A stretch of DNA of 37,375 nucleotides from a virus. The stretch is from positions 1 through 37,375 of the IMG/VR virus record IMGVR_UViG_3300043435_000893. One strand, given 5' to 3'. Below are positions 21,651 to 29,311 of this stretch, in pieces. Under the pieces are notes generated by a model. It saw only the letters and a list, made by a program, of their open reading frames with translations. It did no database searches and was not told the DNA's origin. A program made the translations under genes and the position numbers. Within the stretch, counting starts at the first letter, position 1; each line of letters begins with the position of its first letter.

Positions 21651-22568
21651 ATGACACAAGTAATGAACGATTCGCAGCTTGAGTTTGACCTCGGGGCAGA
21701 TGAAAAGGCTACAGATGTAACCTTTGACAGACCTGAAGGCGACGAAAGCCCTGCAATGCCTGAGCCAGAGGCTAAGATATTCCAAAAACCTGAAGTTGAT
21801 TCTGCTCCTAAAAACGAGTTGGATGAGATTAGTGAAGGTGTTCAAAAACGCATCTCTAAACTCACCGCGCGCATGCGCGAGGCCGAGCGCCGTGAGCAGG
21901 CAGCCCTTGAGTACGCTAAAGGATTGCAGAACCAGACGCAGAACCTCCAGCAAAAGCTTGTGCAGACGGATTACAGCCGTCTGAACGAAGCTAAAACCCG
22001 TTTGGAGACCCAACAGGTCCAGTTGCGCCAAATCATTGCCAAAGCGCGGGAAGAGAACGACATCAACACTGAGTTAGAAGCGCAAGAGCGCTTGTCTGCC
22101 TTGGTGGGTGAGCAGCGTCAAGTAGCAGGTTGGTTGCAGTCGCAGCAAGAAGTTGTTCAACAGCAACAATACCAACAAGCACAACCAGCCACTGCTCAGC
22201 AACCTCAACGTCCCGCACCCAGCCCTCGTGCAGAGGAATGGGCAGAACAAAACTCGTGGTTTGGACAAGACCGCGTGATGACTTATGCTGCGTGGGGCAT
22301 ACACCAAACACTTGTTGAACAAGAAGGTGTTGACCCAAGTTCAGATGAGTACTATACTGAACTTGACAAACGAGTTAGGAATACTTTTCCAGACAAGTTT
22401 AAAGACCAATCCAGACAACAGCGTTCCGCGCCTGCTGTTGCCCCTGCCGCCCGTAGTTCGGGAATAAATAGTGCGCGCCGTACTGTCCGGCTTTCGCCGA
22501 GTCAGGTTGCTATAGCAAAAAAACTGGGCGTTCCTCTTGAAGAGTATGCCAAGTATGTTAAGGAGTGA
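21651..22568 (+). CDS. Scaffolding protein
   Basis: A 305-residue acidic, coiled-coil protein that should guide procapsid assembly and then leave. The N-terminal part is acidic and unstructured, residues about 60-170 form a long coiled coil (VQKRISKLTARMREAERRE ... RLSALVGEQRQVAGWLQSQQ), and a Gln/Pro-rich linker follows. The C-terminal part has SWFGQDRVMTYAAWGIHQTL ... EYYTELDKRVRNTFPDKF, which matches the scaffold core of P22-like phages as I recall it, and a basic end (RRTVRLSPSQVAIAKKLG) for capsid binding. Position before the capsid gene fits. Confidence 0.78.
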   Translation: MTQVMNDSQLEFDLGADEKATDVTFDRPEGDESPAMPEPEAKIFQKPEVDSAPKNELDEISEGVQKRISKLTARMREAERREQAALEYAKGLQNQTQNLQQKLVQTDYSRLNEAKTRLETQQVQLRQIIAKAREENDINTELEAQERLSALVGEQRQVAGWLQSQQEVVQQQQYQQAQPATAQQPQRPAPSPRAEEWAEQNSWFGQDRVMTYAAWGIHQTLVEQEGVDPSSDEYYTELDKRVRNTFPDKFKDQSRQQRSAPAVAPAARSSGINSARRTVRLSPSQVAIAKKLGVPLEEYAKYVKE

Positions 22569-22572
22569 AACA

Positions 22573-23037
22573 ATGACTAAAGTTACTATCGACAAAGCCC
22601 CCCGCGCAACCCGCGATACGGAAAAGCGTCGCCGTCCTTGGACCCCTCCCTCACGTCTTGACGCGCCTCCTGCCCCCGAAGGGTTTAAGCATCGTTGGAT
22701 CCGTGCCGAAGTGAATGGCCATCTGGATAAACAAAACGTCTACGGACGTCTTCGTGAGGGCTATGAACTAGTCCGTCTTGAAGAGTTGCCAGAAGAATAT
22801 CAAGGCATGATGCCTACCGTTGATGACGGTAAGCATGCTGGAGTGGTTTCTGTAGGTGGACTTTTGCTTGCAAGAGTTCCCGATGAGACTATTGCAGAGC
22901 GCAACGAGTATTACCGCCGTAAGGCTCAGGAACAGTTACACGCTGTTGACAACGAGATGATGCGAGAGAACGCACACTCTACAATGCGGATTCAGAGCCC
23001 CGAGAGGAGCTCGCGCACAACATTCCGTCAACAATAA
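22573..23037 (+). CDS. Putative head-associated protein
   Basis: A 154-residue protein with a basic, Pro-rich N-terminus (RRRPWTPPSRLDAPPAPEGF). KHRWIRAEVNGHLDKQNVYGRLREGYELVR then follows, which I recognise from phage proteins lying between scaffold and capsid. The C-terminal third is helical and charged (ERNEYYRRKAQEQLHAVDNEMMRE). The role is probably structural or an assembly cofactor. The start at 22573 has AAGGAG upstream; residues before it would read into the scaffold's stop region. Confidence 0.6.
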   Translation: MTKVTIDKAPRATRDTEKRRRPWTPPSRLDAPPAPEGFKHRWIRAEVNGHLDKQNVYGRLREGYELVRLEELPEEYQGMMPTVDDGKHAGVVSVGGLLLARVPDETIAERNEYYRRKAQEQLHAVDNEMMRENAHSTMRIQSPERSSRTTFRQQ

Positions 23038-23072
23038 AACGTTGATACTTTAAATTTTTGTAGGAGCTACAA

Positions 23073-23654
23073 ATGGCAAACGTTAATAAGCCTTTTGGTT
23101 TGCGTCCCATTGGTAACCTATCTGCTACTGGAGCCCAGAAGCAGTATGGCTATCAAATTCAGGATAACCAAGCCGGAGCAATTTTCCAAGGCGATTTAGT
23201 TGTCGTATACGACGGCTACATCATTAAGTATGACGCATCCACGCACACCGCCCCCACAGGCGTGTTCAACGGTTGCCAGTACTATGACCCAACCCGTGCG
23301 GGCAAGCCCACATGGAAAAACTTCTACCCCGGTAGCGTCGATATCACTTCAGGCATCATTGCTTGCGAAGTGTTAGATGATCCTAACCAACTGTTCTTGA
23401 TCCAAGCTGCGGGTACTATTACTCAAGCTGATATCGGTAAGAATGCTGATCCTACTGCTTCCACAACTGGTAGCACAACGACTGGTGTTTCTAACGGTAC
23501 ATTGGGCACTCCCGCGAAGACTGCTGCATTGACTATGAAAATTGTTGGTTTGAGCGAGCAAGCTGACAACGAATTGGGTCAATACGCTGTGGTTGTTGTT
23601 AAACTTAATCAACACCAGTACGGTAGTACAGGCGTTGCTGCTGATGGAGCATAA
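23073..23654 (+). CDS. Putative capsid decoration or head structural protein
   Basis: A 193-residue beta-rich protein beginning MANVNKPFGLRPIGNLSATG, a pattern shared by many phage structural proteins encoded next to the capsid gene. Short strands alternate (GDLVVVYDGYIIKYD, GIIACEVLDDPNQLFLIQAAG). The Thr/Gly/Ser-rich stretch ADPTASTTGSTTTGVSNGT could be a surface loop. It ends three bases before the capsid gene. A decoration or minor head role is likely; no enzymatic motif. Confidence 0.65.
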   Translation: MANVNKPFGLRPIGNLSATGAQKQYGYQIQDNQAGAIFQGDLVVVYDGYIIKYDASTHTAPTGVFNGCQYYDPTRAGKPTWKNFYPGSVDITSGIIACEVLDDPNQLFLIQAAGTITQADIGKNADPTASTTGSTTTGVSNGTLGTPAKTAALTMKIVGLSEQADNELGQYAVVVVKLNQHQYGSTGVAADGA

Positions 23655-23657
23655 ATC

Positions 23658-24569
23658 ATGGCAATTACCCGTTCCCAACTAGTAAAAGAACTTGAGCCCG
23701 GCCTGAACGCATTGTTCGGCTTAGAGTACAAGCGTTACGAAAACGAGCACGAGCAGATCTTCTCTATCGAGACTTCTGACCGTGCATTTGAAGAAGAGGT
23801 CATGTTGACTGGCTTCGGTTCTGCTCCAGTGAAAACTGAGGGTGCCGGCGTTCAGTACGACACAGCACTGGAATCCTTCACAGCCCGCTACACACACGAA
23901 ACCGTTGCTATGGCTTTCGCGTTGACAGAGGAAGCTGTGGAAGATAACTTGTATGACCGCTTGTCAGGTCGTTACACCAAGGCTATGGCTCGTTCAATGA
24001 GCTTCACAAAGCAAGTAAAAGCTGCTTCTGTGTTGAACAACGGTTTCACTGGCGGCAACTATGCCGGCGGCGACGGCGTTGCATTGTTCTCTACAGCCCA
24101 CCCAACTGCTTTGTCTTCCAACTATGCAAACACTCCCGCAGTGGCTGCAGACTTGAACGAGACATCGTTGGAGCAAGCCTTGATTGACATCGCAGCGTTT
24201 ATCGACGAGCGTGGCTTGAAGGTCGCTTTGACTGGCCGCAAGATGATTGTTCCTAAGGAACTGCAGTTCACTGCAGAGCGCCTGATGAAGAGCACTTTGC
24301 GTACTGGCACTGCTGACAATGATGTCAACGCCATCAAGTCTATGGGCATGCTCCCAGAAGGCTACTCTGTCAACCACTACCTGACAGACGTCAACGCTTG
24401 GTTCATCATCACTGATGCACCTAACGGCTTGAAAATGTTCGAGCGCTCACCTATCAAGACAGCCTTTGAAGGCGACTTTGACACAGGTAACGTTCGTTAC
24501 AAGGCTCGTGAGCGTTACAGCTTCGGTTGGTCTGACCCACGTGGCGCTTACGGTTCGCCCGGCGCTTAA
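23658..24569 (+). CDS. Major capsid protein (HK97 fold, Mu gpT-like)
   Basis: A 303-residue protein that should form the capsid shell. It has the layout of Mu-type major head proteins: an N-terminal helix (ITRSQLVKELEPGLNALF), YTHETVAMAFALTEEAVEDNLYDRL, the loop GGDGVALFSTAHP, an A-domain phrase LKVALTGRKMIVPKELQFTAERLMKS and a C-terminal ARERYSFGWSDPRGAYGSPGA. No protease processing site is evident and no protease gene is seen in the head module. Codon use is strongly biased toward a small codon set, fitting high expression. A stem-loop and a terminator follow directly. Confidence 0.85.
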   Translation: MAITRSQLVKELEPGLNALFGLEYKRYENEHEQIFSIETSDRAFEEEVMLTGFGSAPVKTEGAGVQYDTALESFTARYTHETVAMAFALTEEAVEDNLYDRLSGRYTKAMARSMSFTKQVKAASVLNNGFTGGNYAGGDGVALFSTAHPTALSSNYANTPAVAADLNETSLEQALIDIAAFIDERGLKVALTGRKMIVPKELQFTAERLMKSTLRTGTADNDVNAIKSMGMLPEGYSVNHYLTDVNAWFIITDAPNGLKMFERSPIKTAFEGDFDTGNVRYKARERYSFGWSDPRGAYGSPGA

Positions 24570-24586
24570 TATTTCTTCGGAAATAT
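24569..24586 (+). other. UUCG tetraloop hairpin at capsid stop
   Basis: ATATTTC-TTCG-GAAATAT forms a 7-bp stem with a UUCG tetraloop right after the capsid stop. Such hairpins often protect mRNA 3' ends. It precedes the terminator by 3 bases. Confidence 0.6.
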
Positions 24587-24589
24587 GTG

Positions 24590-24617
24590 AAGGGGGCCTT
24601 GTGCCCCCTTTTCTTTT
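24590..24617 (+). terminator. Rho-independent terminator after capsid gene
   Basis: AAGGGGGC (24590-24597), loop CTTGT and GCCCCCTT (24603-24610), followed by TTCTTTT. A strong GC stem with a T-rich tail. Confidence 0.75.
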
Positions 24618-24716
24618 GTTGTATATTGCATTCACTCCGGGCCTATCCGGTGCATCAAACAGTCCCGGCTGACGACATACAGATTGATGCGCCTAACTTG
24701 TATGTAAGGAAAAATC
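24599..24716 (+). promoter_or_regulatory. Candidate promoter and leader after capsid
   Basis: TTGTGC (24599-24604), 17 bp, TATATT (24622-24627), overlapping the terminator. A CCGG-GCCTAT-CCGG stem (24637-24650) follows, and TAAGGA precedes the ATG at 24717. It may restart transcription for the tail genes. The boxes are weak. Confidence 0.35.
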
Positions 24717-25235
24717 ATGGCAAATACCACGTTTAATGGACCAGTTCGTTCCGTAAATGGTTTTCAAGACATTTCTATTAGTGCCACCACTGGCGCAGTC
24801 ACCGTTGACGCTACATTTGGTGCTACCACCAGCGTAACCAACTTGACTACCACAAATCTGGTTTTCACTGATCAGAATCACCCTAGCACTGCTGCAATCA
24901 ACGCTACTGGCACCGCCACTGCTGCTCAAGTTGCAACTGGCTACATCACTTCTACTTCTGCATCTCCTACAACAATCACGTTGCCTACAGGCACATTGTT
25001 GGGCGCAGCTATTAGCGCGGTTCGCGGTACTGTGTTGGAGTTGTATGTTGACAACACTGCTGGTGCAAGCACAGTGACTATCGCTGTTGCAACCAATGGT
25101 ATTTTGTCTAGCGCTGCTGCTGATACAGCAGGCAGCTTTGGTGACTTGACAATTGCATCAGGTGCAACTGGCCTTGCCCGTTTCACTATCATGTTCTCCA
25201 GCGCAACGGCCTACGTGTTCACCCGTACTGCTTAA
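24717..25235 (+). CDS. Virion structural protein, Thr/Ala-rich
   Basis: A 172-residue protein rich in Thr, Ala and Gly. It opens MANTTFNGPVRSVNGFQDIS, a start I know from phage structural proteins downstream of capsid genes. The body alternates short beta strands (AVTVDATFGATTSVTNLTTT, TITLPTGTLLGAAISAV, VLELYVDNTAGASTVTIAV), fitting a beta-sandwich or jelly-roll decoration or fibre protein. It has its own leader with SD TAAGGA. No catalytic motif. Confidence 0.6.
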   Translation: MANTTFNGPVRSVNGFQDISISATTGAVTVDATFGATTSVTNLTTTNLVFTDQNHPSTAAINATGTATAAQVATGYITSTSASPTTITLPTGTLLGAAISAVRGTVLELYVDNTAGASTVTIAVATNGILSSAAADTAGSFGDLTIASGATGLARFTIMFSSATAYVFTRTA

Positions 25236-25243
25236 TTGATCTA

Positions 25244-25263
25244 GGGGGCCTCGACCCCCGTTT
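25244..25263 (+). terminator. Weak terminator-like hairpin
   Basis: GGGGG (25244-25248) and CCCCC (25255-25259) with loop CCTCGA, followed by GTTT. The stem is short and the T-run poor. It resembles the GGGGGCC hairpin after the capsid gene and may only reduce read-through. Confidence 0.35.
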
Positions 25264-25278
25264 ACAAGGAGATTAATT

Positions 25279-25572
25279 ATGGGTTTTCAATATGACGTAA
25301 AAGCGAAGACGATGGCTACTACTGCTGCCACCGGCATTGGTCAGCCTCGCGCGCGTATCAAAGCAGTCTACTTTGTTGCGGGGACCGCGGGCTACATCTC
25401 TTTTACAGATGGTGGCTCGGGCGGTGTAGAACGACTCCGTATTGCTGCTCCGGCCAGCACGGCAGGAAACGGCTCTACTTCTGTTTTAATTCCCGGAGAC
25501 GGAATTGTCTTTTTAGATGATCCCTATTTAACAATCAGTGGCCCTTCTTCGGTCACATTCTTCTACGGATAA
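25279..25572 (+). CDS. Small head or neck structural protein
   Basis: A 97-residue protein with strands and Gly-rich turns (ARIKAVYFVAGTAGYISFTDGGSGGVERLRIAAPAST...). It looks like a single small beta-barrel. GDGIVFLDDPYLTI and a final SSVTFFYG could be edge strands. The SD AAGGAG is optimal. No named family is recognised; the context is head completion or neck. Confidence 0.6.
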   Translation: MGFQYDVKAKTMATTAATGIGQPRARIKAVYFVAGTAGYISFTDGGSGGVERLRIAAPASTAGNGSTSVLIPGDGIVFLDDPYLTISGPSSVTFFYG

Positions 25573-25582
25573 GGAGTCCAAA

Positions 25583-25765
25583 ATGGGACGAGCAGCAAAA
25601 ATGGCAGATGATCAATACCAAGGCGAAGTTCAGCCCGGTGCACAGAAACAAGACATGGCTAAAGGTGGCGCTAAGCAGACCCCTCGCAAAACAGTGGCTC
25701 CTTCTGGTTCCACTACGCCGCGTGGTGTAGGTTTGGCTCGTAACAAGCCCTGCAAAATGTATTGA
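25583..25765 (+). CDS. Small basic protein with RGVGxAR tail
   Basis: A 60-residue protein, MGRAAKMADDQYQGEVQPG..., with a disordered basic middle and the C-terminus TPRGVGLARNKPCKMY. The tail closely resembles that of the gene at 26269 (VRGVGAARARTAMIY), so these two small proteins may share a binding partner. The start at 25583 follows AAGGAG with good spacing; the longer reading from 25538 is not needed. Role unknown, probably virion-associated. Confidence 0.6.
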   Translation: MGRAAKMADDQYQGEVQPGAQKQDMAKGGAKQTPRKTVAPSGSTTPRGVGLARNKPCKMY

Positions 25766-25766
25766 A

Positions 25767-26021
25767 ATGGCTAAGTCTCCCGCATGGCAGAGGAAAGAAG
25801 GGAAAAGCCCAACTGGCGGTTTGAACGCCAAGGGCCGTGCTTCTTACAACAAGGCCAATCCGGGTAAACCCGGATTAAAGGCTCCGCAGCCAGAGGGGGG
25901 TTCTCGCAAAGACAGCTTCTGTGCCCGTATGGAAGGCATGAAAAAGAAGTTGACAAGCGAGAAGACAGCCAAGGATCCAGATAGCAGGATTAACAAGAGC
26001 CTGAAGAAGTGGAAGTGCTAA
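25767..26021 (+). CDS. DUF6321-like protein
   Basis: An 84-residue basic protein that matches DUF6321 almost throughout: SPAWQRKEGKSPTGGLNAKGRASYNKANPG, GLKAPQPEGGSRKDSFCARMEGMKKKL and KDPDSRINKSLKKWKC. The family is common in cyanophages and other aquatic phages, and no function is established. The strong net positive charge would suit DNA or RNA contact. It begins one base after the stop of the previous gene. Confidence 0.75.
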   Translation: MAKSPAWQRKEGKSPTGGLNAKGRASYNKANPGKPGLKAPQPEGGSRKDSFCARMEGMKKKLTSEKTAKDPDSRINKSLKKWKC

Positions 26022-26264
26022 ATGGAAAGCATTGTTTGGAACATGATCCTAACGGCAGGTATAGGATTCGTGGGTTGGGTATTGCGCGACAAAGCATCTG
26101 AGATTAATCGTCTTCAGATCTTGCTCAATCGCACCCGCGAAGAAATTGCCAAGGAATATGTAACCAAAGCCGAAGTTCATGCAGACATTAACCGTGTTTT
26201 GGACAGGTTAGACAGATTGGACGAAAAGTTAGATCGTTTAATGGCAACAACTTTAAAAGGATAG
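26022..26264 (+). CDS. Membrane-anchored coiled-coil protein
   Basis: An 80-residue protein with an N-terminal hydrophobic helix (VWNMILTAGIGFVGWVL, residues 5-21) followed by a long coiled coil (EINRLQILLNRTREEIAKEYVTKAEV ... VLDRLDRLDEKLDRLM). It is similar to small phage proteins that carry REEIAKEYVTKAEV. It could be a spanin-like or holin-like membrane protein, or a virion-assembly factor. It starts directly at the previous stop (TAAATG), so translation is coupled. Confidence 0.65.
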   Translation: MESIVWNMILTAGIGFVGWVLRDKASEINRLQILLNRTREEIAKEYVTKAEVHADINRVLDRLDRLDEKLDRLMATTLKG

Positions 26265-26268
26265 CAAA

Positions 26269-26466
26269 ATGAAACATAAAGACGGTGGACTCGCAAAAAA
26301 AGGCGAAGGCATTGCCAAAAAGGGTTTTGCCAGTGGCGGCATGGTTGCTGGTATGGGCCAGTCACAGGGTAAAACCTTGAACCAGAACGTTAAGAAAATG
26401 GAAGGCGACAAAGTTGCCGTCCGTGGTGTTGGTGCAGCCCGTGCCCGCACAGCAATGATCTATTGA
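26269..26466 (+). CDS. Small Gly/Lys-rich protein with RGVGxAR tail
   Basis: A 65-residue protein, MKHKDGGLAKKGEGIAKKGF, then ASGGMVAGMGQSQGK and a tail VRGVGAARARTAMIY. The N-terminal DGG and ASGGM phrases echo the linkers in the 1599-residue protein, and the tail echoes the gene at 25583. It is basic and probably disordered. The AAGGATAG before the ATG is similar to the recurrent SD word. Function unknown. Confidence 0.6.
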   Translation: MKHKDGGLAKKGEGIAKKGFASGGMVAGMGQSQGKTLNQNVKKMEGDKVAVRGVGAARARTAMIY

Positions 26467-26467
26467 T

Positions 26468-27145
26468 ATGGCAGTTTCCGGCGTATCCGATTTTGATCTG
26501 CAGTTTGACGACCTCATAGCTGAGGCGTATGAGCGCTGCGGTATTGAGGTGCGCGACGGTTACGACATGAAGACGGCGCTTCGCTCCGTCAACTTGATCT
26601 TTGCAGAATGGGCTAACCGCGGATTGAATCTTTGGACAATTGAGCAGCGCCAGCAGGTGCTGACGCCCGGTGTGTATGAGTATGACCTACCCGCAGACAC
26701 GATTGACGGCCTCTCAGCCGTGATTCGGACCAATGCGGGCCAGTCTACCCAGCAGGACATCACAATCGACCGTATAGGCCGCGCTGAGTGGCTCCATGTG
26801 CCTAATAAGTTGACCCAGTCCCGCCCTGCGCAGTACTACATTCAACGCACAGTGCCGGCCAAGGTATTTTTGTACCCAGCGCCGGATGCAACGCAGACAT
26901 GGACCTTTGTCTACTACGCTATTCGCCGCATGGATAACGCGGGCGGTTTTACTAACACTGCTGACATTTCTTTCCGATTCTTGCCTTGTTTAGCGGCAGC
27001 GTTGGCGTACTACTTGGCTGTCAAAAAAGCACCTGACCGTGTCATGCTGCTCAAGCAAATGTACGAAGAAGAGTTTATGCGTGCAGCAGCAGAGGACCGT
27101 GAGCGCTCGGGCTTCTTTGTGGTACCTACGTATACACAGAGGTAA
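26468..27145 (+). CDS. Head-tail adaptor (P22 gp4-like)
   Basis: A 225-residue protein that probably binds below the portal. DFDLQFDDLIAEAYERCGIE opens the helical core, SVNLIFAEWANRGLNLWTIEQR is a distinctive segment of tail accessory factor gp4-like proteins, and YEYDLPADTIDGL is the first strand region. FRFLPCLAAALAYYLAVKKAPDR and ERSGFFVVPTYTQR close it. Length is above the 166 residues of P22 gp4, but the order agrees. The stop is 3 bases before the next ATG. Confidence 0.65.
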   Translation: MAVSGVSDFDLQFDDLIAEAYERCGIEVRDGYDMKTALRSVNLIFAEWANRGLNLWTIEQRQQVLTPGVYEYDLPADTIDGLSAVIRTNAGQSTQQDITIDRIGRAEWLHVPNKLTQSRPAQYYIQRTVPAKVFLYPAPDATQTWTFVYYAIRRMDNAGGFTNTADISFRFLPCLAAALAYYLAVKKAPDRVMLLKQMYEEEFMRAAAEDRERSGFFVVPTYTQR

Positions 27146-27148
27146 CCC

Positions 27149-27478
27149 ATGGCCTATGTATCAGGCAAATTTGCAATTGCGCTGTGCGACAGGTGTGGCC
27201 AACGGTACAAACTCAATACGCTTATCAAAGAATGGACAGGCTTTAAGACTTGTCCTGAGTGCTATGAACCCAAGCACCCACAACTTGAGCCAAAGCGTTC
27301 AATAAATGAGCCACAAGCCTTGCAACAACCTCGTCCAGAGAGTAGACTTGGGGTTACCGTCTACGTCGGGTTCACGGCTGATACTTCGTTTGCTAGTATC
27401 GGAATGATGCCGATGCCTTATGCCAAACCACTGACTGCTCAAGCAGTCCTTGGAACAGTCACAACGAGCATCACATGA
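27149..27478 (+). CDS. Zinc-ribbon protein
   Basis: A 109-residue protein with Cys13-x2-Cys16 (LCDRCGQRY) and Cys35-x2-Cys38 (TCPECYEP) around KLNTLIKEWTGFK, followed by KHPQLEPKRS. This forms a classic zinc ribbon. I have seen the same CDRCG ... CPECYEPKHPQLEP phrase in other aquatic phages next to adaptor genes. The C-terminal half is Pro/Gln-rich and then hydrophobic. A structural neck role is plausible. It overlaps the next gene by ATGA (27475-27478). Confidence 0.65.
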   Translation: MAYVSGKFAIALCDRCGQRYKLNTLIKEWTGFKTCPECYEPKHPQLEPKRSINEPQALQQPRPESRLGVTVYVGFTADTSFASIGMMPMPYAKPLTAQAVLGTVTTSIT

Positions 27479-28317
27479 CATACACCGAATTAAAAGCTGC
27501 CATCATTGCTTACACCGAAAATCAGGGGTTTACGGCCACTGATTTAGCCACGTTTACAAAGCAGGCAGAGCAGCGCATTTACAATTCGGTTCAGATTGCC
27601 AATTTGCGCAAGAACGTTACGGGAGTCTTGTCTTCTGGCAACAAATATTTGGCTTGCCCTAACGATTATTTATCCAGCTATTCACTGGCTATTTATCCAT
27701 TTGTCAGCACGACTGCAACAGGTACTGCTGGTCAATTAACGATTGTTGTAGCCAGCGCCTCGGGTATTGTTGTGGGTCAGTATGCTGCTGGAACAGGTAT
27801 TGGTACAGAAGCGGTGGTAACACTGATTGTGGGCACCACTATCACTTTAAGTGTGGCTAATAGTGGCACCGTGTCAGGAACGATTACTTTTCAGGGCGAT
27901 TACACATACTTGTTGAATAAAGATGTGAACTTTATTCGCGAGGTGTACCCTAATCCGCGTGATGTAGCGCTGCCCAAGTATTACGCTATCTTTGGCCCAC
28001 AGTCCGCAAATGACGCTGAGTTGTCGTTCATTTTAGGCCCAACGCCTGATGCAAATTACTACGCTGAGTTGCATTACTACTACTATCCACCATCCATTGT
28101 GACTGCGGAAACAACGTGGCTGGGCGATAACTTTGACTCTGCACTTTTGTATGGTTGCTTGGTGGAAGCCTACACCTATATGAAGGGCGAGCAGGATATG
28201 ATGGTTTTGTACGATACCAAGTACAAAGAAGCACTGATGCTCTTGAAGAACTTGGGCGATGGTAAGCAACGTGGTGATGCTTATCGCGATGGTCAAGTTA
28301 AATTGCCTGTGAGGTAA
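27475..28317 (+). CDS. Head-tail adaptor with inserted beta module
   Basis: A 280-residue protein. The adaptor frame is MTYTELKAAIIAYTENQGF ... FTKQAEQRIYNSVQIANLRKN, then the phrase LACPNDYLSSYSLAIYPF, and a C-terminal part (SALLYGCLVEAYTYMKGEQDMMVLYDTKYKEAL) typical of phage adaptor proteins. Residues about 77-140 are an insertion of Gly/Thr/Val-rich strands (QYAAGTGIGTEAVVTLIVGT, ITLSVANSGTVSGTITF). This matches a small beta module often added to virion proteins. It is translated by overlap with the zinc-ribbon gene. Confidence 0.65.
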   Translation: MTYTELKAAIIAYTENQGFTATDLATFTKQAEQRIYNSVQIANLRKNVTGVLSSGNKYLACPNDYLSSYSLAIYPFVSTTATGTAGQLTIVVASASGIVVGQYAAGTGIGTEAVVTLIVGTTITLSVANSGTVSGTITFQGDYTYLLNKDVNFIREVYPNPRDVALPKYYAIFGPQSANDAELSFILGPTPDANYYAELHYYYYPPSIVTAETTWLGDNFDSALLYGCLVEAYTYMKGEQDMMVLYDTKYKEALMLLKNLGDGKQRGDAYRDGQVKLPVR

Positions 28318-28320
28318 TAA

Positions 28321-28737
28321 ATGATTACAGCAGGACTTACCGATAGTTTTAAGCAGCAGTTATTGCTAGGTGTGCATGATTTTGCAACGGATACGTTTCG
28401 TATTGCGTTGTATACGTCCTCTGCTACGCTAGGTCCCAATACAACTATCTACAGCAGCACAAATGAGGTATCTGGAACAGGATACACCGCACCGGGTCTG
28501 GTTTTAACAAATATCACTATCCTTCTCTCACAAGGGGTGGCATATGTTAGTTTTGACAATCCTGCATGGGTAGGCGCAACATTTACCACGCGTGGGGCAT
28601 TGATTTATAACGCTACCAAGGCGGGAAAATCAGTTGGTGTGCTTAATTTTGGTGTGGATCAGACCATGTTAGGCCAATCTTTTACCATTCAACTTCCGAC
28701 AAACAATCCGGAAAACGCATTAATCCGCATCTCTTAA
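28321..28737 (+). CDS. Conserved tail or virion protein
   Basis: A 138-residue beta-rich protein (ITAGLTDSFKQQLLLGVHDF ... TFRIALYTSSATL ... TRGALIYNATKAGK). This family occurs in many phages near tail genes: an FKxxLLxGxHxF start, TFxIALYTSxAxL, a WVGATFTTRGALIYN signature and a VLNFG strand. Function is not established; it is probably a virion protein linked to tail fibres. The start has GAGG upstream. Confidence 0.7.
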   Translation: MITAGLTDSFKQQLLLGVHDFATDTFRIALYTSSATLGPNTTIYSSTNEVSGTGYTAPGLVLTNITILLSQGVAYVSFDNPAWVGATFTTRGALIYNATKAGKSVGVLNFGVDQTMLGQSFTIQLPTNNPENALIRIS

Positions 28738-28746
28738 GGAGCTTCT

Positions 28747-29310
28747 ATGACTATTGACAAAATGACTGCCACCGACATGGTGCAAGCATCTACCAAATAC
28801 AACACAATGCCTGAAGACTCTATGAGTATTCAAGGCTTTTACACGGCTGTTTGCCACGGCGCAGACGGTCAACTTAAGTGGACAGAGCCTTTCTGCAACT
28901 TGGTCACTACAGTGGGCAAGAACGCCACGTTAGATACAATTCTTGGTAACGTAGCCGCTGGCGCAGTTGTGATGGGTCTTAAAGGTGTAGGTACAGCGGT
29001 TGTAGCCGATACTCAAGCTTCTCACGCAAGCTGGTTGGAAGTGGGTCTGGCGAATGCCCCTACGTACTCAGGCAATCGCCCTACACCATCATTCAGCGCG
29101 GCCTCTGCTGGTAGCAAAGCAACATCTTCTGCGGTGTCGTTCTCTATTACTGGCACAGGTACTGTTGCTGGTTGCTTTATCAACATTGGTGGTAGCGCAA
29201 CTAAAGACTCAACAACTGGAACATTGTTCTCCGCTGGAGACTTTTCTAGTTCTAAAGCTGTTGTGTCTGGCGACACGATTGCTGTTACCTACACTGCTAC
29301 ATTGACTTAA
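28747..29310 (+). CDS. Conserved phage structural protein
   Basis: A 187-residue protein: a first third of mixed structure (SIQGFYTAVCHGADGQLKW), a central KNATLDTILG followed by small strands, and a C-terminal beta domain (SFSITGTGTVAGCFINIGGS, AVVSGDTIAVTYTATL). It resembles phage proteins that hold GKNxxLDxxLG and end with a GDTIxVTYT strand. It is probably a tail or fibre component. SD AAGGAG is optimal. It ends immediately before the repeat protein. Confidence 0.65.
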   Translation: MTIDKMTATDMVQASTKYNTMPEDSMSIQGFYTAVCHGADGQLKWTEPFCNLVTTVGKNATLDTILGNVAAGAVVMGLKGVGTAVVADTQASHASWLEVGLANAPTYSGNRPTPSFSAASAGSKATSSAVSFSITGTGTVAGCFINIGGSATKDSTTGTLFSAGDFSSSKAVVSGDTIAVTYTATLT

Positions 29311-29311
29311 A

